Positions 36,401 through 45,842 of a stretch of DNA of 64,000 nt are shown piece by piece; within the stretch, counting starts at the first letter, position 1, and every line of letters starts with the position of its first letter. The stretch is from contig CP136891.1 in assembly GCA_034359265.1 (NCBI GenBank), positions 83,346,001 through 83,410,000 on the forward strand. The letters are read 5' to 3'. The notes below the pieces were generated by a model. That model saw only the letters and a program-made list of their open reading frames with translations, made no database searches and was not told the origin of the DNA. Source of the stretch: Canna indica (taxonomy: Eukaryota; Streptophyta; Magnoliopsida; Zingiberales; Cannaceae). The position numbers and the translations under genes were made by a program.

Positions 36401-37729
36401 CCTAATATGCATGAACCTAAAATTTTTGTTAGTGAATATGGACTTCCTACCAATGAACTTAGAGTAACTAACTATGAATCTAGTCTGTATAATACCAAAC
36501 CAATAAATAACAATAATGAACCTTTTTTTTTTCTTGAAACATAAACTGGACAGAAAGTGACGAGATTTATATGCAAGAATCTGAAATTTTTGTTTAATGT
36601 AATTTGCTTTAAAAATTTAGCCTGGGTAACCGTGATGTGCGAAGGTGAAAAGTCACATAATTAAAAATTTAAGAATAAAATCTGCTTTAAGATCTGTGTC
36701 TCACCATCCTAGCTCGGCTCCGGGAGTCTCTATGGTGTCGGGCTCCATACTAGTTTTACCCAAACATCTCTTACATGCAGGAGTTCCTTGTAAAAGACTA
36801 ATACAAAAATGATATCACCTGAGTAATGAACCCAATTATGCTTGAGTTGGATGAACCAATTACTGGGATGACATTTAATCTATGATGCTTTGTAAATAGC
36901 AGCAGCAGATGGAAGAGTGTATTATCCTCATGAGCAGGGAAGAAAGGTTCCCACATGAATGACTTAGCCAGTTCTGCAATCTGCGTTGAGATTTGCAAAC
37001 TTTAGCAGAAATTGATGAGCAATTCGTTGCATAATTTATGTTTGTGACAGAGCACCTTAGTTTGCCCAATGAGAGAGTTGTTTGCTATCAGATCAAGCAA
37101 ACCAAGACTGCTTCCCTCTGATTCTTCTTTCACCTTGTTAATTTCCTGGTAATATAAAATACAAGGTCCAAGAGCCCTGATGACTACCGTATAAATTGCA
37201 AATAGTATGTACTGAAGCATATATGATTTTTCTCAACTTTTTAATCTAAAATTTTGCTCCTCAATGGTTAGTTTGTGTACAGGCCGCGTTTACCTCAATC
37301 GACCACAACACCATGCTGGAGAGCTCAATGAAGCCAATGTCCCGATCCATGGACTTCCTGGAAGATGTGTTTGCTGCAGGATCAGCAATGGGTGCGCCGC
37401 ACACATTGTTTTCATACAGTAACCTGATTGCATGCTCCACGGAGTCATCAAATTTTACTTCCACAACTGTGAATGTGATATAATAGTGCATTAATTAGTC
37501 CCAGAGAAAAGCTTCGGAAGAAACAGAAAACTAGGAGCATAACATCACCTGGCACTGAAGTATGAAGACCGGAGATGGCAGAGATAGGAATGTGATCGAG
37601 AAAGGATTGCAGCGCAGAACTGGAGCTTATTCTTCGTTTACTGTCATCGCTGCCTCCTCTTGAGCCTGACGTCGCTGATTCTTCTTCGTTCAGGGCTGCC
37701 CCGACTCCATCATCGCCGTAAGACTTCAT
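33458..37729 (-). CDS. CBS-domain protein, SnRK1 gamma-subunit-like (PV42 type), seven exons
   Basis: Exons in coding order: 37549-37729, 37294-37466, 37056-37145, 36819-36980, 35438-35520, 34185-34370, 33458-33827. All introns are GT-AG and the joins keep frame, giving 1245 nt (414 aa). CBS-type segments include FDDSVEHAIRLLYENNVCGAPIADP, DNTLFHLLLLFTKHHRLNVIPVIGSS...IIGFITQ, QSLADALHILWDKQLHQVPIVDPISGMLTGCVTRSDIYLLLE and KLEGTVTLRDVLLPFSPP. CBS pairs bind adenine nucleotides in gamma subunits of SNF1-related kinases (family knowledge). WFDEIADKYLSEFG and the ending SRINGGSFFTSLLNQAGCHV point to the PV42 subgroup. I chose ATG 37729 behind a GA-repeat leader; in-frame ATGs lie at 37801 and 37840. 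Intron 4 contains a Mutator-like element. Confidence 0.85.
35572..36761. mobile_element. Mutator-like (MULE/foldback) non-autonomous element in intron 4
   Basis: It starts GGGTAAAACTAGTATGGAGC and ends with the exact inverse, GCTCCATACTAGTTTTACCC. The inverted repeats run for about 135 bases (35572-35705 and 36628-36761) with scattered mismatches. Flanking 9-mers CAACATCTC (35563-35571) and AAACATCTC (36762-36770) differ at one base, as expected for a Mutator-type 9-bp target duplication. Between the arms lies a tandem array of about five units. There is no transposase. Its 5' splice-side distance to exons 4 and 5 (about 50 bases on each side) is short. Confidence 0.85.
35740..36590. repeat. 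about five 165-bp tandem units inside the intronic element
   Basis: Landmarks TATGCATGAACCTAAAA, TTGTTAGTGAAT, CTTCCTACCAATGAAC, CTAGTCTGTATAA and AACAACAATGATGAACC recur at roughly 163-168-base steps, with TGCAT(G/A)AA(C/T)CT at about 35747, 35911, 36075, 36240, 36408 and 36572. On the minus strand the period lets open frames of up to about 150 codons arise. They have no family resemblance, so I do not call them genes. Confidence 0.85.
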
Positions 37730-37796
37730 CTCTCTCTCTCTCTCGTCAAAGCTATTAGGGCCGCAAGTGGCAGAAGCTAGCGTCAGGATATGTTGG

Positions 37797-37874
37797 CTCA
37801 TGTGTGCTTCTTCAAACACGTGTGATCTGTCCGTACTCATGTGTGCTTCTTAAAACACGTGTGATCTGTCCGTA
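37797..37874. promoter_or_regulatory. 39-bp tandem duplication carrying two G-boxes upstream of the CBS gene
   Basis: Units 37797-37835 and 37836-37874 differ at about two bases. Each contains ACACGTGT, with CACGTG at 37817-37822 and 37856-37861, the core bound by bZIP/bHLH factors (ABRE/G-box). A TATA-like ATATAAAT on the minus strand at about 37915-37925 would put the start of transcription near 37890, so the G-boxes may lie in the leader rather than upstream of it. Confidence 0.6.
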
Positions 37875-37879
37875 GATTC

Positions 37880-38904
37880 GCGATATTTACTCATGCAGAT
37901 CTAAATCCTAAACGCATTTATATGACCAATTTTCACTTTTAATGTATTTAGACTGACCACGAACTGGTCTGATTTTATCACCAAGAACTTATTTCATCGC
38001 TCATGCTGCAAATCAATATAATACCATTTTTTAAATATAAATTAGTATAAACTAGTACTATAAGATAATGACAGTATTCATTGACCGCATGGCAGAATGC
38101 AGAGTGAAAATGCCTGCTGAAGTGTAATGGAGGCCATTGGTTTCCAATTCCAATATTCCATCCACTGCAACTGCAAATCAATATTCCCTACTGGAGCTTG
38201 TTGATCCTAATCGGATGCTCCTCAGCCATCATAAAAAGAAGCAATCATTTTAGACTTTATCAAGGAAAATTTTCTTTTTGCAGTGATAATAGTAAATTAA
38301 TGGTTCCCTTCCATCATCATTGTGAGATGATTGGTTCCTTGAAGATAATTGAAAGATCAGCTACAAAACAAAGGCAGGCAGGCACGGCCTAAAATAGTGA
38401 AGCAGATTCCCTTTTCCGCTCACTCTCTTCTTGTTGCCTTTTCGAGTCACGCAGCAAACTAGTGCAGATAAAGATAGCTTTGAAAATTAAAATTAAAACC
38501 AATGGCTCTCCTCTTTTGTCATCGGATTCTTGAAAGACATGGGTTAGGAATTGGGATGTTTCCAATAAAAGGCCATGGAATCTGATTCCTCTTATATTAT
38601 ATATGGCTGTATATGTAAGCTTTGTTCGATATGAACATTCGATGATTTAGGTGGCTTCACCTAATTATTTTTCATTCATATCAAACAATTGAATTAAGAT
38701 CAATTTAAATTCCTTACCAAAGGAAGAAGCAACTGAGAATATATAGTTTTTTGTACTTTTATTTTTCAGATCAAATGAAAATAGTGTGAAATCTCCTTTC
38801 TTTGTTTCCTAAAAGAGCACAAAGAAATCTCTATAAAATCCCATCCTATCTCCCCTTTACGATCAGATCACATCTCTCTCACACACACACGCTCACCGTG
38901 ATCG
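37880..38904. other. shared upstream region of two divergent genes
   Basis: The CBS gene reads leftward and the DUF4408-type gene rightward from this spacer. TATAAA at 38832-38837 fits the rightward gene (68 bases before its ATG, with a CT/CA-rich leader). No other gene is seen. Confidence 0.6.
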
Positions 38905-39573
38905 ATGCTGAGCCGTCCGATCTCCATAGATGGACGCCATCCATGGCGACAGGGTGAAGGATACCGCCGCCGCCTATGGAAGTTCGCCACGCTGCTCCGC
39001 TGCCTCGAGGCCTTCTTCGCTCTCCTCCTCCTCTCCTGGTTCTCCGCCCAACTTCCCGCCGGCTTCCTCCGCCACCTCGCCTCCGCCCTCCTGAGCCCCC
39101 GCTTCGTCTTCCTCCTCGGTAACGCCATCGTCCTACTCCTCCTCGCCGAGTCCGGCCGCCTATTGCCCTCCTCCACCTCCCCCAAACCCTCCTCCTCATC
39201 CAGCGATCTCCACAAGGAGTCCCTCGAGACCAGCGGAGGCCCAATGCAGTCGAAGCATTCGGTGCACGAGGACATCGCAGTGCGCGTCGAGACGCTCGCC
39301 TGCTGCAGGATCCGGTCGGAGAAGAAAGTACAGCGGCGGCGAGTCGCGGGGTTCGAGCTACGGTTGACAGAAGCAGAGGGGAAGGGGATGGACGAGGACG
39401 AGTCTTCTCCGGCGGAGAAGACAGAGGAGGAGGGGGACGCCGAGGAGTTCCGGCGGGCGGTTGAGGCATTCATTGCGAAGCAAACGAGGTTTCACCGCGA
39501 GGAGTGCATGGCTTTCGTCACGAAGCCCTTAATCTGTTCCGCCGTATCACCGCAAGGGAGCAATAATGATTAA
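38905..39573 (+). CDS. DUF4408/DUF761-type plant membrane protein
   Basis: A 222-aa intronless protein of unknown function. Residues about 24-78 carry two hydrophobic stretches (CLEAFFALLLLSWFSAQLPA and FVFLLGNAIVLLLLAE) typical of the N-terminal DUF4408 segment. The C-terminus has the short DUF761-like motif EEFRRAVEAFIAKQTRFHREE (about 181-201). The middle is acidic and Ser-rich. Plant proteins with this layout are membrane-associated, and many are stress-responsive, but no reaction is known. The start ATG 38905 follows a TATAAA at 38832 and a CA-repeat leader. The stop codon is TAA at 39571-39573. The gene appears intact. Confidence 0.75.
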   Translation: MLSRPISIDGRHPWRQGEGYRRRLWKFATLLRCLEAFFALLLLSWFSAQLPAGFLRHLASALLSPRFVFLLGNAIVLLLLAESGRLLPSSTSPKPSSSSSDLHKESLETSGGPMQSKHSVHEDIAVRVETLACCRIRSEKKVQRRRVAGFELRLTEAEGKGMDEDESSPAEKTEEEGDAEEFRRAVEAFIAKQTRFHREECMAFVTKPLICSAVSPQGSNND

Positions 39574-40156
39574 TGAGTGATGCAATAATTAATATTCAAG
39601 AAAAGCCTAATAATTTCTTTATTTCAAGAAAAGTCCCCAAGACAAAGGGCCGGGTCAGTCAAAAAGCATAGGTTGTATTTTTTGTTGAAGAAGAAGAAGC
39701 GAGGACTGACTCAAACGATTCCAGATTTCTTTGGATGAGAATATGAGATTGTGAAAGACTATAAAGTAAAAGCGAGGAATATATTCTCGACTTGCATGTT
39801 TTATTCCATCATTAATCTCTTCCTGCAAAGCCTACACGTGCATCTTTGTTTACACTGCTCTCACTTTTTGGTGGCATTTCATTATTCCAGCGTTGCATAT
39901 ATAATATTCTTTTGCAGTAATGTGTTCATATTAGTGTTCATGGAGTAGCAGAGATCAAGTCATCAACAAGTTTGCGAACAGAGTGAAACAGAGCAGCTTT
40001 GCTGATGATTGAATTGAAGAATAGTAGAATACTAATGCACACAATATCTATACACCTTCATCCTCTTACAATACTGCATGCAGAACAAAACGTAATCCAC
40101 CGGATCGAACAGGTGCAGTGCACAATTAAATAATTCAAAGACCTCCTCTAGTTTGC
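39574..40156. other. convergent 3' regions
   Basis: This spacer lies between the stop of the DUF4408-type gene and the stop of the inverted Lhcb1 copy. I see no gene in it. Confidence 0.5.
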
Positions 40157-40957
40157 TCACTTGCCGGGCACGAAGTTGGTGGCGAAGGCCCAGGCGTTGT
40201 TGTTGACAGGGTCGGCGAGGTGGTCGGCGAGGTTCTCCAGCGGGCCCTTGCCGGTGACAATGGCCTGCACGAAGAACCCGAACATGGAGAACATCGCCAG
40301 CCGCCCGTTCTTGATCTCCTTCACCTTCAGCTCCGCGAACGCCTCCGGGTCGTCGGCGAGGCCGAGAGGGTCGAAGCTGCCGCCCGGGTAGAGCGGGTCG
40401 GTCACCTCGCCGAGCGGCCCGCCGGCGATGCGGTACCCCTCGACGGCGCCCATGAGGACGACCTGGCACGCCCAGATGGCCAAGATGCTCTGCGCGTGGA
40501 TCAAGTTCGGGTTGCCCAGGTAGTCCAAGCCGCCCTCGCTAAAGATCTGGGAGCCCGCCTTGAACCACACCGCCTCGCCGAACTTGACGCCGTTGCGGGC
40601 CAGCAGCTCCGGGAAGACGCAGCCGAGGGCGCCGAGCATGGCCCAGCGGCAGTGGATGACCTCGAGCTCCCGGTTCTTGGCGAAGGTCTCGGGATCGGCG
40701 GAGAGGCCAGCGGTGTCCCAGCCGTAGTCGCCGGGGAATTCACCGGTGAGGTAGGAAGGGGGCTCTCCGGAGAGGGGGCCGAGGTACTTAACTCGGTCGG
40801 GGCCGTACCAGGGGCTGCCAGAGGCGACGGGCTTGGGCTTGCCGGCTGTCTTGCGCATGGTGGCCCTCCCCTGGCCGAGGATGTTGGAGGCGGATGGGGC
40901 GAGCTTCACGGCGGCTCCGGCGAAAGATGGGGAGGAGAGGGCCATTGTGGCAGCCAT
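40157..40957 (-). CDS. LHCB1: light-harvesting chlorophyll a/b protein Lhcb1, copy 1
   Basis: A 266-aa LHCII precursor, intronless. Residues 1-34 are the transit peptide (ends GRATM) and the mature 232-aa protein starts RKTAGK, the N-terminal phosphorylation region of Lhcb1. Visible chlorophyll ligands and family motifs: [13 protein letters not shown] (helix B Glu/His), [16 protein letters not shown] (helix A Glu/Asn/Arg) and the C-terminal LADHLADP His. It binds chlorophyll a/b and carotenoids in thylakoid LHCII trimers and feeds photosystem II. Compared with the two direct copies it has A15, N25, N167-type and Ile for Val changes only. Minus-strand promoter elements are GATAAG (41059-41064) and CCAAT (41090-41094). 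Confidence 0.98.
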   Translation of the reverse strand: MAATMALSSPSFAGAAVKLAPSASNILGQGRATMRKTAGKPKPVASGSPWYGPDRVKYLGPLSGEPPSYLTGEFPGDYGWDTAGLSADPETFAKNRELEVIHCRWAMLGALGCVFPELLARNGVKFGEAVWFKAGSQIFSEGGLDYLGNPNLIHAQSILAIWACQVVLMGAVEGYRIAGGPLGEVTDPLYPGGSFDPLGLADDPEAFAELKVKEIKNGRLAMFSMFGFFVQAIVTGKGPLENLADHLADPVNNNAWAFATNFVPGK

Positions 40958-41027
40958 TGGAAGGTAATAGGGAGAGATGGAGGAGACGGCTAGCTAGAAG
41001 ATGGTCGGAGAAGGTTGTAGTGGTGGC

Positions 41028-41094
41028 GTATAAGTAGAGTGGGGGAGAGACGTAGGGCCTTATCTCATGCATATCTTTAATTTCTTCTCATTGG
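41028..41094 (-). promoter_or_regulatory. Lhcb1 copy 1 promoter elements
   Basis: On the minus strand: a TATA-like ACTTATAC (about 41028-41036), an I-box core GATAAG (41059-41064) and CCAAT (41090-41094). The set and order CCAAT - I-box - TATA are the same as in copies 2 and 3 and typical of light-regulated Lhcb genes. Confidence 0.7.
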
Positions 41095-41099
41095 TTGAC

Positions 41100-42200
41100 C
41101 CATGCACATTGCGCTTGATTTGACCCGATAATTCGAACCGGCCAATCAGCGCATGCCACATTTTTTGAGTTGGATGGTTTGTAGATTTTGTTCTTTTTAT
41201 CCAAAAAGAGAAAAGCTAGAATGCATTAACGAACCATAACCTGAACCATGAGATCCAATAGCAAAATTAATGTTCTCCATAACCTGAACCACGAAGATCC
41301 ACTAGCAAATTAAGTTAATTTTTTGAATCTGACTGTAAAGTTCTATTAGATGATCTTCAAACTAATGAGCTTCCCAATTAGGCTATATATGTACAAAATT
41401 TAGAATCTACAATTTAGAATCTTCAAACTAAAGCTACCCGCTCAATAGTAAAGACACTCAGAGAGCAACTGAGTAAGAGTTTCTCCGGAATCCAAAATTT
41501 AGATATCACCTCACCCTCCGGAGCTAGAGTCTCTTTTGGTACAAGATCTCGGTGTTCCTAATGGTTAAGAAATTAGTAGATCTAACTTATTTCAAAAATT
41601 AGCTCATGGAAAAATGATTGTCCAAGCTATTTAAAAAATATCTTGACCATATTTTAATTAATATGAAACTTTAACGCACTCTCTCACGTTCAGAATTGAA
41701 CATCTGGGGCATGAAGTTTTGCAGGATTAGACATCTGCAAGTAGCACAATATCAACCACATGATAAGCTCTGATAACATATTAAAAAATTAGTAGGTCTA
41801 ACTCATTTCATGAATTGATCAAAAGTTAGCTTATGAGGAAAAGATTGCTCAAATTATTTAAAGGCTATCTTGATCAAATTTTAATCAATGGAAACTTTAA
41901 CACTAACAATTCATTAGTAATGAATTAGAGCTTATAAACTCATTTATTGGAAAAAAATATTTAATATATATATTCTTAATGCAAGACTATGTTAGATGAA
42001 GTTAGTAATTTTTGTTCATATCCTTTTAATATTTAAGGAACGCTTACTTGAAAAGTTACAAGATTAGTCAACTGCGGATAACATATTTGATGGTAACATA
42101 TTGTATATTGTCTAGAGATTTATGATTCGATTTTTAAAATGATCACCTATCATAATTTTTTTTTTTAAAAAAAAAAAATTACAAGAATTATAATGCAATT
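41100..42200. other. spacer with rearranged duplicated pieces
   Basis: No gene is seen. A direct repeat pair (about 41568-41685 and 41785-41905; ATTAGTAGRTCTAAC, TTAGCT.ATG, GAAACTTTAAC) lies here. Pieces near 41328, 41910 and 42065 recur at 47700, 48045 and 47790, in a different order, upstream of copy 3. The 42065/47790 piece has tRNA-like A- and B-box strings (GAGTTCGATTCC at about 47850), suggesting a SINE-type origin; this is weak. Confidence 0.5.
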
Positions 42201-42409
42201 TTTTAAGAAAAAAAAAAGTGAATACATGGTGCACAGATAGACCACGTGGCACCTAAATTTTTAGAGGCCAAATTAATCTTAAAAACCAATTTCTTTTTGT
42301 TAGTGTAAATAAAAAATTTACCCCCAACACGTACATAATCATAGGGACAAAAAACAGTAACAATTGAGGAAGTGTACATTTTATGTGAACTCGAATCACC
42401 AGCCTCAAA

Positions 42410-42672
42410 ATTATCTCATACATCCAACGGCTACCAACCCCGTATATGTCATCGCGATTGGGGAAGTATATCTCATCCAACGGCTGCCAACCCCGTCAGC
42501 CACAAAAAATCTGGCCCCCCAATCACCACTCTAGAGGAAATCCATGCACAGTGCCACGTAGACCATCCAAAAATCTTACATCCTCGAAGATTCATCAACC
42601 AATCAGATGCAAGATATAGATTTGACAGGATAAGGACCCCATTCTCATCTTCCTACTCCCCTCTTTTATAAA
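42410..42672 (+). promoter_or_regulatory. Lhcb1 copy 2 promoter
   Basis: CCAAT 42599-42603, GATAAG 42629-42634 and TATAAA 42667-42672, 83 bases before the ATG. Further upstream, CATCCAACGGCTRCCAACCC occurs twice (about 42420 and 42476) with ATCTCAT before each. The same arrangement lies upstream of copy 3. Confidence 0.8.
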
Positions 42673-42754
42673 CCCTACTCGCCCCCTAAAACCCTCAGTC
42701 ATCCTCCGATTGCTCTTCTCCCACATCTCAGAGACAATTAAGACTCGTCTTCCA

Positions 42755-43555
42755 ATGGCCGCCACCATGGCTCTCTCCTCTCCATCCTTCGCCGGCGTCG
42801 CCGTGAAGCTCGCCCCCTCCGCCTCCGACATCCTCGGCCAGGGGCGGGCCACCATGCGCAAGACAGCCGGCAAGCCCAAGCCCGTCGCCTCTGGCAGCCC
42901 CTGGTACGGCCCCGACCGAGTTAAGTACCTCGGCCCCCTCTCCGGAGAGCCCCCTTCCTACCTCACCGGTGAATTCCCCGGCGACTACGGCTGGGACACC
43001 GCCGGCCTCTCCGCCGATCCCGAGACCTTCGCCAAGAACCGGGAGCTCGAGGTCATCCACTGCCGCTGGGCCATGCTCGGCGCCCTCGGCTGCGTCTTCC
43101 CGGAGCTGCTGGCCCGCAACGGCGTCAAGTTCGGCGAGGCAGTGTGGTTCAAAGCGGGCTCCCAGATCTTCAGCGAGGGCGGCTTGGACTACCTGGGCAA
43201 CCCGAGCTTGATCCACGCGCAGAGCATCTTGGCCATCTGGGCGTGCCAGGTCGTCCTCATGGGCGCCGTCGAGGGGTACCGCGTCGCCGGCGGGCCGCTC
43301 GGCGAGGTGACCGACCCGCTCTACCCGGGCGGCAGCTTCGACCCTCTCGGCCTTGCCGACGACCCGGAGGCGTTCGCGGAGCTAAAGGTGAAGGAGATCA
43401 AGAACGGGAGGCTGGCGATGTTCTCCATGTTCGGGTTCTTCGTGCAGGCCATCGTCACCGGCAAGGGCCCGCTGGAGAACCTTGCCGACCACCTCGCCGA
43501 CCCTGTCAACAACAACGCCTGGGCATTCGCCACCAACTTCGTGCCCGGCAAGTGA
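42755..43555 (+). CDS. LHCB1: light-harvesting chlorophyll a/b protein Lhcb1, copy 2
   Basis: 266 aa, intronless, amino-acid identical to copy 3 and nearly so to copy 1. Transit peptide 1-34 and mature protein from RKT; the same LHCII helices and ligands as copy 1. I start at ATG 42755: the frame is open a further 15 codons, but only to a TTG. Five synonymous differences from copy 3 exist, all between 43345 and 43483; everything before that is identical through the coding region and almost all of the leader. This pattern suggests recent duplication with gene conversion. Confidence 0.98.
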   Translation: MAATMALSSPSFAGVAVKLAPSASDILGQGRATMRKTAGKPKPVASGSPWYGPDRVKYLGPLSGEPPSYLTGEFPGDYGWDTAGLSADPETFAKNRELEVIHCRWAMLGALGCVFPELLARNGVKFGEAVWFKAGSQIFSEGGLDYLGNPSLIHAQSILAIWACQVVLMGAVEGYRVAGGPLGEVTDPLYPGGSFDPLGLADDPEAFAELKVKEIKNGRLAMFSMFGFFVQAIVTGKGPLENLADHLADPVNNNAWAFATNFVPGK

Positions 43556-43720
43556 ACGCGCTTACTGCTGCATGCGCTTGCCATGGCGTCTTCTTGTTCG
43601 TCGTGAATGGCCATTAATGTACATTAATTACTGTGACTGAGGAAATTGTAAACGGTGCTTTGTTGCATTAACGAGGGCTTAATTTGTTTTTCATGTCTTG
43701 ACTGAGGAAATTTGGTCAGC
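43556..43720 (+). other. Lhcb1 copy 2 3' flank, part of the duplicated block
   Basis: It matches 49338-49485 almost base for base (GAACGCGCTTACTGCTGCAT onwards) until about TTAATTTGTTTT, where the homology with copy 3 ends. It fixes the right border of the duplication unit. Confidence 0.8.
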
Positions 43721-43820
43721 ATATTCGGCACACTTTAGTTCTTCTATCTGAACAGTGGAAATGTTGAAAGGATTCAAACTCCAGATATAAGAATCTGAAT
43801 AGCAGTTTTATTCGGAGGTA

Positions 43821-44260
43821 CACTATTAGAATGGTGACTTTCACCGACGGCTATCGTCGACGCCCTACGGAACCACCGATAAGAGTCATAGCTTAATTAC
43901 GGCCACTCAAACCGTGGCAAATATAACAACATCTGCACTAGCTCACTTACGACCACTAGGATCGTCACTTATGAGCCCATGCATGGTGCACATGTGCAAA
44001 AATGAAACACAAAATCAACGACAGCATAGAGAGGGTCTTGTGCGCCGTCGCTAATTGATAATTACCTCAGTAGCGACGACTCCCTTACGGCCGCTAGGGC
44101 TGTCGCGTATGAGCCGATGGCACTCACACTGCGTGAAAATGATAAACTAATCAACGACGGCGCAGAGAGGCCCGTGGGGGCCATCGCTGATTTATTAACT
44201 CAGTAGCGATGACTTAGCGAGGGTCGCTTGGGCCGTCGGTGAAGAGTCATTTATTTGTGT
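43821..44260. mobile_element. CACTA-type transposon end (remnant)
   Basis: CACTATTAGAATGG at 43821 starts a block rich in CGACGGC/GCCGTCG motifs. Two roughly 150-base tandem units (about 43950-44090 and 44090-44250) each contain TTACG.CC.CTAGG, GTCGC.TATGAGCC, AATCAACGACRGC and CTCAGTAGCGA. CACTA ends with GC-rich subterminal repeats of this kind are characteristic of plant En/Spm elements. The opposite terminus was not found. Confidence 0.6.
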
Positions 44261-44269
44261 TCGCACTTG

Positions 44270-45180
44270 CACCCCTTCTTTCTTCCTTCTTCCTCCTCAT
44301 TGTGCCGCCTCTACTTCTTCTCCGACATTGCTGCTGATTGCCGCAACTTCTCCGTCTTTGCCAATCGCCTCCCTTCTCTCTCCGCTTGCCGACGGCCCGC
44401 AATCAAACAATAGCTATCTTGTTTTTTTAAAATTTAATTAGGTTTAATAATTTGGTTATTATTTAATTAGGATTTTAATCTGGCCTTTAGTTATTGCTTT
44501 TAATCTGGCCTTTAGTTATTGCTTAATAACTAGGTTATAGATTAATGTTTAATTATTGTTATAGATATTATTATTTAATTATTGTTTTAGGTTATTGTTT
44601 AATTATTTTATTATTATAGATTAATGTTTAATTAATGTTTCATGTTTTATTAATGTTTATTAATGTTTAATTCTTTCTTGTAGATTAATTAGTTAGGGGT
44701 TAATTTTAGATTAAATGTTTTTTAGATTCACTCGTAGGATTAATTTCAGATTTAATCTTAGATTAATTAGAAATATTTTAGATTTAATCTTAGATCGAGT
44801 TAATTGATACTTATCACGTACGTATCGACGAGTCAGACATAAGTTTGCAAAACCCTTAAATCCATTTGGGGTTATATGTCACGTACGTAAACGAAGTTAA
44901 TGATCTTTTACACAATCTACAACCCTTGAATTGTCCTTAATTGGACAGTTTGGGAATATAATTATTTATATTATACTTAGTTATTTCTTGTCAATGCTTG
45001 ACAACAGGCAGGAGTCTTACGGACAAGTTTTATTGAGGTTGGTGAAACTGACACACATCTATCATTTTCTTGAGTGCTTTTGACCATCACGAGATTTATA
45101 AGTCATGTGATGAATCCAATTTCTTTGATAAAATCTATTTTTAATAGCTTTCAGGTCTCTTCGAGAGATGCTTGCTGGCG
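44270..45180. other. gene-free AT-rich spacer with short repeats
   Basis: Runs of TTTAATTATTGTTATAG-like repeats lie at 44420-44690, then mixed spacer. The palindromic TCACGTACGT occurs near 44816 and 44879. No gene is seen. Confidence 0.5.
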
Positions 45181-45842
45181 CTAGGCCCCAAGCTTTATTT
45201 TCTTTTGTGCCACGAGCTTGATCCAGGGGTCAATAGCGAGTCTGTGGCGGATGACTCTAGAGTCTATTCCTGGCATGTCGGTTGGCGTCCATGCGAAGAG
45301 GTCAACATTATCTTTGAATAGAGTGTCGAGTTTAGCTTTGAGCTCATTGGGGAGGTGAGCTCTCATGTAAGTTACTTATTCGGGGAAGGCTCCCGACTTG
45401 TACGGGCTGTAAATCATCGGCAGGCTGGGGCCGCTCTTGGACATCTCCTTTGGGATCCAATTCAAAAACATTGGGTTGTGTTCTGTGTGGAGAACTGAGA
45501 TTGCCAATTGGGATGAGGTGTCCAGTATTTCTTCCGATTCGGCTGACCTGAGCTTTAGACATTCATTGTAGCATATGTGAGTGTCTTTTTGGTCTGCATG
45601 CACCCCTCTCACTTATGTTTCTGAGACGAGAAAATTGATTGCTAGGTGGGGAGTCGATACGAAGGCCCCTAAGTTGTTCATCGATGGTCGGCCTAGAATC
45701 ATGCGTTAAGGGTTGGGGCATTAGATGACCAGGTATTGTACATTTATAGACTTTTTCCTCAGCGGGGAGCCGAACGTCGTTCTCCGCCAAAGGTAGCCTT
45801 GACTCGTTCTCGCGAAAAGTCGACGAGGTCTTCGTGGTAAGG
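45181..45842 (-). pseudogene. Tat-type Ty3/gypsy polyprotein remnant (protease to start of RT)
   Basis: Minus-strand pieces read LGRPTID-like protease end (RMILGRPTIDE region near 45690) and then KDNVDLFAWTPTDMPGIDSRVIRHRLAIDP (about 45220-45320), the segment that precedes RT in Tat/Ogre-type elements. Frames are shifted and stopped several times. A hAT-like element (45843-46683) splits this from further gag-like debris at 46692-47640. Confidence 0.75.

Noticed and set aside
40220..40993. Long open frame opposite Lhcb1 copy 1 (and similar ones opposite copies 2 and 3)
   Set aside because: It is an antisense shadow of a very GC-rich gene. The strand with LHCII motifs, transit peptide and promoter is the real one.
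42710..42754. 15-codon N-terminal extension of Lhcb1 copies 2 and 3
   Set aside because: The upstream codon is TTG, not ATG, and the extension would spoil the transit peptide; the ATG at 42755 (48537) is used.
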